DNA from: Terfezia claveryi
Taxonomy: Eukaryota > Ascomycota > Pezizomycetes > Pezizales > Pezizaceae
DNA: 47,663 nt
Assembly (NCBI GenBank): GCA_015179025.1
Contig: WHUX01000313.1
Coordinates: 1 to 47,663 of the forward strand
Direction of reading: 5' to 3'
The notes beneath the pieces were generated by a model that did no database searches, was not told where the DNA came from, and saw only the letters and a program-made list of their open reading frames with translations. Every line of letters begins with the position of its first letter. The stretch's first letter is position 1. Positions 42,513 to 47,663 of the stretch are shown here, piece by piece. A program made the position numbers and the translations under genes.

Positions 42513-42998
42513 GGTGCAGGGAGGTAGGTCATATTACCCCCAGATAGCCGATTGGCTTCTATCTGATGCCACAACACTACATCCCTTTGTAGAATTGTTT
42601 GCCAGTGGCGTAGTGGGTTTCTGTCTCCGCTCTGTATTGCATACAGGTTGATTGCTATTTCATATACCTGGTTAGTCTCACTCTGACCTTCTTATGATAT
42701 ATGCTTTATTACTTGTCAAAAATTTATGGAGGTATGCCTCCATAGCTTCTTGGAGGGTATTTGTTGCTATGATGCCAATTCTCTCCACATTTGTCCGCCT
42801 ACTGAGTATCGTAGGATAACTGTTGTATTTAGTGTTAACATCTTGTATGATCTCTCAATATAACTATCAGAACGCAGTCTTCGGAATGATTAATTGACTG
42901 CTGGCCTATTGTCTCCGAATTTGTCTAATAATTACCACTGACAGCAAACTTAGCATTCCAAGTTCAAATTGAACTGGGGGGAGTTCTTACGCCAATCC

Positions 42999-43081
42999 AC
43001 CCTTCTCTTTTGTAAGACTACCCTTTTCTTTTGAGGATTACCCTTTTCTTTTTGGGGAGTACTCCTCTTTTTTTTGGGACC
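42999..43081. repeat. 20-21-bp pyrimidine-rich tandem repeat, four units
   Basis: Units begin ACCCTTCTCTTTTG, ACCCTTTTCTTTTG, ACCCTTTTCTTTTT and ACTCCTCTTTTTTT, each ending in a G-rich step. Confidence 0.8.
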
Positions 43082-43419
43082 ACTATAGGTACTCTCGTAG
43101 GGGTACTATTGTTTTGACATTCCTAGCTTGTTGTTTCATTCTGGCCATTATATCTGTGCATTTGGGGGTACAAAAGAGTAAGTGTAATATCCACACTGAC
43201 TGAAGGTTGCAAATCGTAGGATCTAAGGTTTGGGACAGTAAGTTTGCTTGTATATATATTTTCCTGAGGGCATGAAGTGGATGAAAAATAGACTGATCTC
43301 AAGCAATGAGCTCTACACCAAAGTATAATTTATTGTTTATCTGCTGTTAGCTCACTCATAATAAAGGGAGTAACAAAAAAACGTTACCTTAGTGTTACGC
43401 CACATTAGCCTATTTATAT

Positions 43420-43620
43420 CAAAAAAAATACACAAGGAAAATACCCCATAGAGATATACATAATTCTAAAACAAATACCCCCTAGTGTACTCAGTTGACA
43501 TCAAAAAAATACACAAAAAAAATATCTCTCACATACACTATAGACATTCAAAAACAATACAAAAACAAAATACCCCTTGCTTTAGGCTGCAGTCATCCAA
43601 CAAATATACAAACAATGACG
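43420..43620. repeat. Degenerate A-rich repeats, about 60-bp period
   Basis: ATATCAAAAAAAATACACAA, ACATCAAAAAAATACACAAA, ACATTCAAAAACAATACAAA and CATCCAACAAATATACAAAC recur at roughly 60-75-bp intervals, three of them followed by ATACCCC-like or ATATCTC sequence. Old and diverged. Confidence 0.55.
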
Positions 43621-43701
43621 CAATAAAATACACAATTAAACACAAAAGTAGTAGATACAATTAAATATCAGAAAATTAATAACGAACGACCATTCATAGC
43701 A

Positions 43702-43780
43702 TCCATAACAAGTTCTCTATCTATAACCTATTTTCTATCTGTGACAAGTTTTCTATCCATGACATGTTTTCCATCTATGA
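43702..43780. repeat. 18-bp tandem repeat, about 4.5 units
   Basis: TCCATAACAAGTTCTCTA, TCTATAACCTATTTTCTA, TCTGTGACAAGTTTTCTA, TCCATGACATGTTTTCCA, then a partial TCTATGATAC. The core CCATGACA is the reverse complement of the TGTCATGG core at 41940-42000. Confidence 0.88.
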
Positions 43781-43818
43781 TACTAAAAAGAAATCCAAAT
43801 TAGTTCCCATTCTCCTCC

Positions 43819-45380
43819 CTAGTTTGCTTCTTCACCATCCTCACTGTAATTGTCATCTTCATCATCATACTCACCTTCATTCTCATCTGCTAGCTCATCT
43901 TTCCCCTCATCATCGCCTGTGACTTGCTTCTCATCTTTGTCATCTTTATTGTTGTCACTTGTTGTCATCACAGCACCTTAATATAAAATCTGCTGATATA
44001 CTTATTTATTAACTTCACAATCATTCTCCTCAATGGAATCTCTATAGTCCCTATCTTTAGTATCACTTGGAAGCAATTTGGCAGGCCTATCTCCACTAGG
44101 TACTGACAACCCCTTTCCCTATTTGCTGGAGTTGAATTTAGTTGATTGAGCTTCTCCTTCTGAACAACACTCTAAAGCTACCTATTGGCCCCATAGTCCT
44201 GTATCTTCATTATTATCTTGCTTGTTAGGTTTGTCATCGTAGTCCTATCTACTTGTAAGTAAAGTTCTCAGATTTAGATCAAGTACGAGAAAGTACTTAC
44301 CTTTTCAATATTCATTCTAATGTCTTTATTACTTAAGCAATCATCAGCACCCCCCTCAGCCAACTCCTCTTATATAGTTTGCATTCTGCTATCAATTGCT
44401 AGTGGTGTGTTGGGCCCTGTATCACTAGTCCCATACCCAAACACTTTGTCACATTCGGTTAGATCATCAAATTGAGCATAGGCTCGGCAGTTGATCAGCA
44501 CAATGCTAATGACTACTACGAATTACTGCACTGGCTTTACCCCTATTGCTTCCAACTCAGTTTTGGGAATTTTGAATTCAAGGTGCTCTTCTTGCTCCTG
44601 TAATTCCAAATAGACTCGCTTCTGCTCGTCGGATAGCTGATGCCACTAGTACAAAATATATGCCTTTTTGCGGATAAACATCAGGTCGCAAGTCCTTTAA
44701 ACCAGTTGTTCAAAGTTGCCTCGTTCTACATCGGTTAATGAGACCCTTCGGGTGCCTATTGCTCTTCCAGTAGTAGTGGCGTATTTGGCCTCCTTAACCC
44801 CTGCTTTGAGCATCCTGTTTACCTTTTGCCTTTTCCAGTCCTTGGCCCGCTCCTATGACAGCAGGGTTCTAAGCAGTTTCTTGTGTGTTTCTTGAATATT
44901 TTTCGTATAGGGATTAGTGAAGGTGCCCTATACTTTCCTTCTCCCACTAAATTCTGTGTCTAGATTAAACTCTTGAGAGCCTCATGGGAAGTCAGCATAT
45001 TTGGCATAAAGATTCTTTGGAACATCCTTGGCAAGTTCGGCTCTTGGCGTGCTTCTTGTTGGAACATCTGCAATTGGGGGTAGGTAGAAAGCTAGTTTGG
45101 CTCTTGTTCTTCTCCTTATTGGAACATCCTCAACTGGGGGTAGAATGAGGGCTAGTTCGGCTCTTGTCCTTCTTCTTGAAACATTCTCAATTGGGTGAGC
45201 TAATTCTGCTCTTGTTTTCTTTTTTTTGGGAACATGCTCTGTGCAAGTTGTCAGCGTCTTTATGATCGAGCTGGCTGGCGCTTCTAGGGTTGTCTTTCTT
45301 TTTTTCTGTATAGGAGGTTCTGGTACCAGGCTGGTTAGCGCTTTACTAGTTGTTTTTTTCTTCTCAGAATGGTTTAGCAT
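43819..45380 (-). pseudogene. Two-exon gene of unknown family, killed by eleven in-frame stops
   Basis: Exon 1 runs 45380 (ATG) to 44301. The donor is GTAAGT (44300-44295), the acceptor ATAG ends at 44245, giving a 56-bp intron. Exon 2 runs 44244 to the final TAG at 43819-43821. The total is 502 codons including stop with no frameshift and intron phase 0. Premature stops in exon 1 begin at 44984 (TGA), 44930, 44855, 44699, 44648, 44525 and 44372; exon 2 has four more. The N-terminus is basic, with three or four repeats of a KKKTRAELA/RRTRAELA motif joined by LPPVEDVP-type linkers. The middle is helical (QEQEEHLEFKIPKTELEAIG) and the C-terminus is acidic (DDEDDNYSEDGEE). I do not recognise the family. 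Confidence 0.7.
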
Positions 45381-46030
45381 TGCAAATACTTAAACACAAA
45401 CTTCGTCAGTAGTCTTTCTAATTTGGGCTCAACTTCGTTCCCTTAACATAACCTCTATAACACCTCTATAATAACCTCCATGACACGATTTTGCAAAACA
45501 TACATCTTAGTTCTAATAGTTATTTAGATGGGAATGTCTATGATTGAGATAAATGATAGTTAGTGAATAAGCTAACTATCATTCGACTTCAAATTTCTGG
45601 ACATGACCTTCATTACAGCCTCTATGATATCCTTTGTGATGGCCTCTGTGACAGCCTCCATAATATCCTCCATAACGGCCTCCGTGACATAGCTTTAGAA
45701 CATATACCCCTTCATTATCTTCACTACATATTATATAGATAGAAATTACCATTGAAGCACTGACGATTCCTTGGAATTTATAGATAAATGGAAGATGACC
45801 ACCAAAAACCTCTGTTCGTACAAATAAAAGAATTCATTCTTTGTTTACAAGCAAATTTGGATACTATTAACTGAACATAGGCATGTGACTAGTATCACTA
45901 CAATACATGTACCCATCATTATGAATTTTACTTGCAGTCAAGTCTATGCATGAATATATTGGTGGTTTAATTTTGGTTAACATGGAACGATATTGGGCCA
46001 AAATGAAAATCAGAAGAGCTTGGCCCAATG
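45381..46030. other. Non-coding stretch with 12-bp tandem repeats
   Basis: Upstream of the pseudogene. Contains a short 12-bp array near 45462-45485 and the seven-unit array at 45605-45688. A plus-strand frame from 45946 overlaps a better minus-strand frame and is not called. Confidence 0.65.
45605..45688. repeat. 12-bp tandem repeat, seven units
   Basis: GACCTTCATTAC, AGCCTCTATGAT, ATCCTTTGTGAT, GGCCTCTGTGAC, AGCCTCCATAAT, ATCCTCCATAAC, GGCCTCCGTGAC. Consensus RGCCTCYRTGAC. A related ACCTCTATAAC/ACCTCCATGACA run lies at about 45462-45485. Confidence 0.92.
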
Positions 46031-46399
46031 TCAATAGTAAGACTTCCCCCTACAATGACCTCCTCTATAGTTCCTGCTTCCTGCTGCCTTTGCCATTGCT
46101 TTTATTTGCGAACATGGCGTCATCGGGAGGACTGCTCTTAACAACACCTTGCCCTTCTTGGGTTAATAACCGGGGGGGTCAAATGATAGGGAAGGTTGTT
46201 CAGGTTGGGAATGTTCAAATGGCAAGTATAGGGATTGCCTGGGACTTAGACTAACAAAGAGAAGCTTCTCATTCTCTTTGTTTTCAACCCCTGGCTTAGG
46301 ATTGTCCTCCTGCACCTCCACCACTAGTTCCTACAAAACCTCTCTCTCATTATCTTCTTCAGTTTTGGCTTCACTAGGGGTGGCTGGCACCTCTACCAT
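46031..46399 (-). pseudogene. Decayed minus-strand frame of unknown function
   Basis: 123 codons from an ATG at 46399 to a TGA at 46031-46033, broken only by TAG (46331-46333) and TAA (46163-46165). The first half is strongly acidic (EAKTEEDNEREV, VENKENEKLLF); the second half is Pro/Gln- then Lys/Arg-rich. It could be an upstream exon of the same decayed locus as 43819-45380, because strand and decay pattern agree. No splice link could be shown. Low certainty. Confidence 0.3.
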
Positions 46400-47663
46400 T
46401 AGACAACGTGACTGATTTCGCACTCAGTATCGGGTTTAATAATCACTAGAAGTTTGGGTGAAAAGGAATTAGCTGCAAGCCGGTAATGCCATGTCAAATC
46501 AAGTGTGAGTTACTACACAATATTGCTATACGTCCTTTTCCTGTTCCTCACCGCAGATCAGTTTCCAGCAAGAAGAACCACATGACCTTGCAGTATCTAT
46601 GTTTTTCATACGCTTCAAACATAACCCGCTCAAGATAACAGGAAAATAATGATTATCGTCATCTGTTTAATAGAACTACGTAAAATGGGACAAGCCCATA
46701 TGGCTATCACACTTACTCAAACAACATGGGATATGTACGCAATATCATATAGAGCAAGCAAAAAAGTATGAAAGTCATACCTTGACCCTAGAATTTCACC
46801 TCTTTGCCTGATAGTCAAATTTGCTAGTATACTTTTTTGTGGTATAGTAATAAAGGATAGGAGGTAGCTTGATGCGGAATGATAAAAGGCTAAGAAAATG
46901 TAGATAATGTAGGACAGAAGTTAATCGAGTGGTAGGAAGTGGGGACACATGTAATTTATCTGGCCCCAGCAGACCCTGGCCCAAGCTACTGCCCCAAAAC
47001 ATCTCTGGTTACTTTCTGAGACATCCCTAAGTATGTATTACCTGTTTCGGAACTGGCTTGGCTTGATCCGGCCCTCTTGACCCATTGTACCTCATAAGGA
47101 GGCTCATGCAAGCAGACTACCTATATCTCTATAAGTGATGAACGATATTATTGCTAGTAGAGCAATTGATGGGTGATGGAATGTGAATAACTAAACTATA
47201 TCAGGATTAATGATGCTTTTGAGAAGATGCATTGACTGTTATCACATGAGACAGATAGAATGCTTCACCTAGCCTACCTTCTACTGGCTAAACTAACTCT
47301 TATAGTATACAATAAAGTGTATCAGTGCATCTTGACCTCAACTATATAGGTTGACAATAACCAGTCCATCCCATTGACCGGTCAATCACTGTAGATTATG
47401 CCATCGACCATCGCTTTCGTAGATGCGTACTATTATGGACGAAGGTGGCGTTCGACACCAGGCTGGAGTGGATCAGGATGGTAGTTCCATTTGGGCGGGG
47501 TAGCTTATGCTAAACTTATGTGGTCATAGATATTTTTTTCTTGTCACAGATATTTTATGTTGTCACGGATGCTTATTTTGTCAATGTCTTGTCACAGATA
47601 TGTTGTTATATCTTTTGCCATGTCCAGGTGGGTCACGCAGGTCTTTCTCATGACTAATATGAG
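46400..47663. other. Right edge, no gene recognised
   Basis: No long or conserved frame. A TGTCACAGATATTTT-type tandem repeat occupies about 47522-47620. A short in-frame stretch near 47438-47512 faintly resembles the RT AF.TR...PFG motif but is too weak to call. Confidence 0.6.
47522..47620. repeat. 19-29-bp tandem repeat, four units
   Basis: GTCATAGATATTTTTTTCTT, GTCACAGATATTTTATGTT, GTCACGGATGCTTATTTTGTCAATGTCTT and GTCACAGATATGTTGTTATATC, sharing the core TGTCAYRGAT. Confidence 0.82.

Larger units (their letters stand above)
42513..43818. other. Intergenic stretch with short tandem repeats
   Basis: No frame I trust. It contains a pyrimidine-rich 20-21-bp array (42999-43081), A-rich degenerate repeats sharing ATCAAAAAAATACAC and AAAATACCCC (about 43420-43620), and an 18-bp array (43702-43780). 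Confidence 0.7.

Noticed and set aside
42364..42651. Met-rich 95-codon frame
   Set aside because: Out-of-frame reading of ATGATG/ATGAGG repeats; the in-phase reading is the acidic frame.
45946..46254. Plus-strand 102-codon frame with a hydrophobic stretch
   Set aside because: Overlaps a minus-strand frame that shows the same CAA/CAG-type decay as its neighbour; the start is not supported and composition looks random.
47438..47512. Short frame resembling an RT AF.TR...PFG motif
   Set aside because: Only about eight matching residues, no flanking RT motifs, ends at a stop directly afterwards.
1..47663. rRNA or tRNA genes
   Set aside because: No conserved rRNA blocks or cloverleaf with A/B boxes were recognised on either strand; a covariance-model scan would be needed to exclude a diverged tRNA.

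Overview
The window reads as repeat-dense DNA from a filamentous ascomycete (Pezizomycotina-like). The evidence is chromodomain-bearing Ty3/Gypsy elements, C-to-T/G-to-A decay in CA/TG contexts that turns Gln and Trp codons into stops (the signature of repeat-induced point mutation, RIP), and one decayed gene with a 56-bp GTAAGT..AG intron. I see no intact host gene, rRNA, tRNA or CRISPR array. The species cannot be fixed from sequence alone.

Four repeat families explain about 85% of the window; the letters are mine. Family A (+ strand, GC-richer) is a chromovirus: copy A0 (1-4414) is cut by the window start, and copy A1 (5139-11377) is complete with 491-bp LTRs and a CTGTG target duplication. 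Family B (- strand) is a second chromodomain Gypsy family: B1 (4415-5061 plus 13771-15617), B2 (17708-20347 plus 23501-25702, heavily mutated), and B3 (32218-41159, full length, TTCTA duplication). Family C (- strand, 25703 to about 41600) is an old, strongly mutated chromovirus interrupted by B3. Family D is a set of non-coding, palindromic, foldback-like elements (D1 5062-13770, D2 16247-17197, D3 20348-23500, D4 31910-32157). They have CATCAGCAAG-type ends, 2-bp target duplications and arms built of nested minisatellites. A further LTR (family E) occurs as a solo LTR at 28871-29509 and as a fragment at 17267-17707.

The insertions are nested and can be ordered. On the left, B1 landed in a zinc-knuckle gag-like relic (15618-16246). 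A0 and D1 then landed in the B1 gag, and A1 landed inside D1. In the middle, D3 sits in the B2 gag, and C abuts a broken B2 LTR. On the right, C was hit by the E solo LTR, by D4 and by B3.

From about 41.6 kb to the end the DNA is sparse. It holds an acidic open frame without ATG (42159-42512), a two-exon pseudogene with eleven in-frame stops and no frameshift (43819-45380), another decayed frame (46031-46399), and several clusters of short tandem repeats (12, 18, 19-21 bp).

The most unusual signals are the D family, a conserved ORF of family B that runs antisense to gag with start codons one base from the gag start (CATTATG), and a B-family pol spacer between RNase H and integrase carrying several Cys/His clusters.
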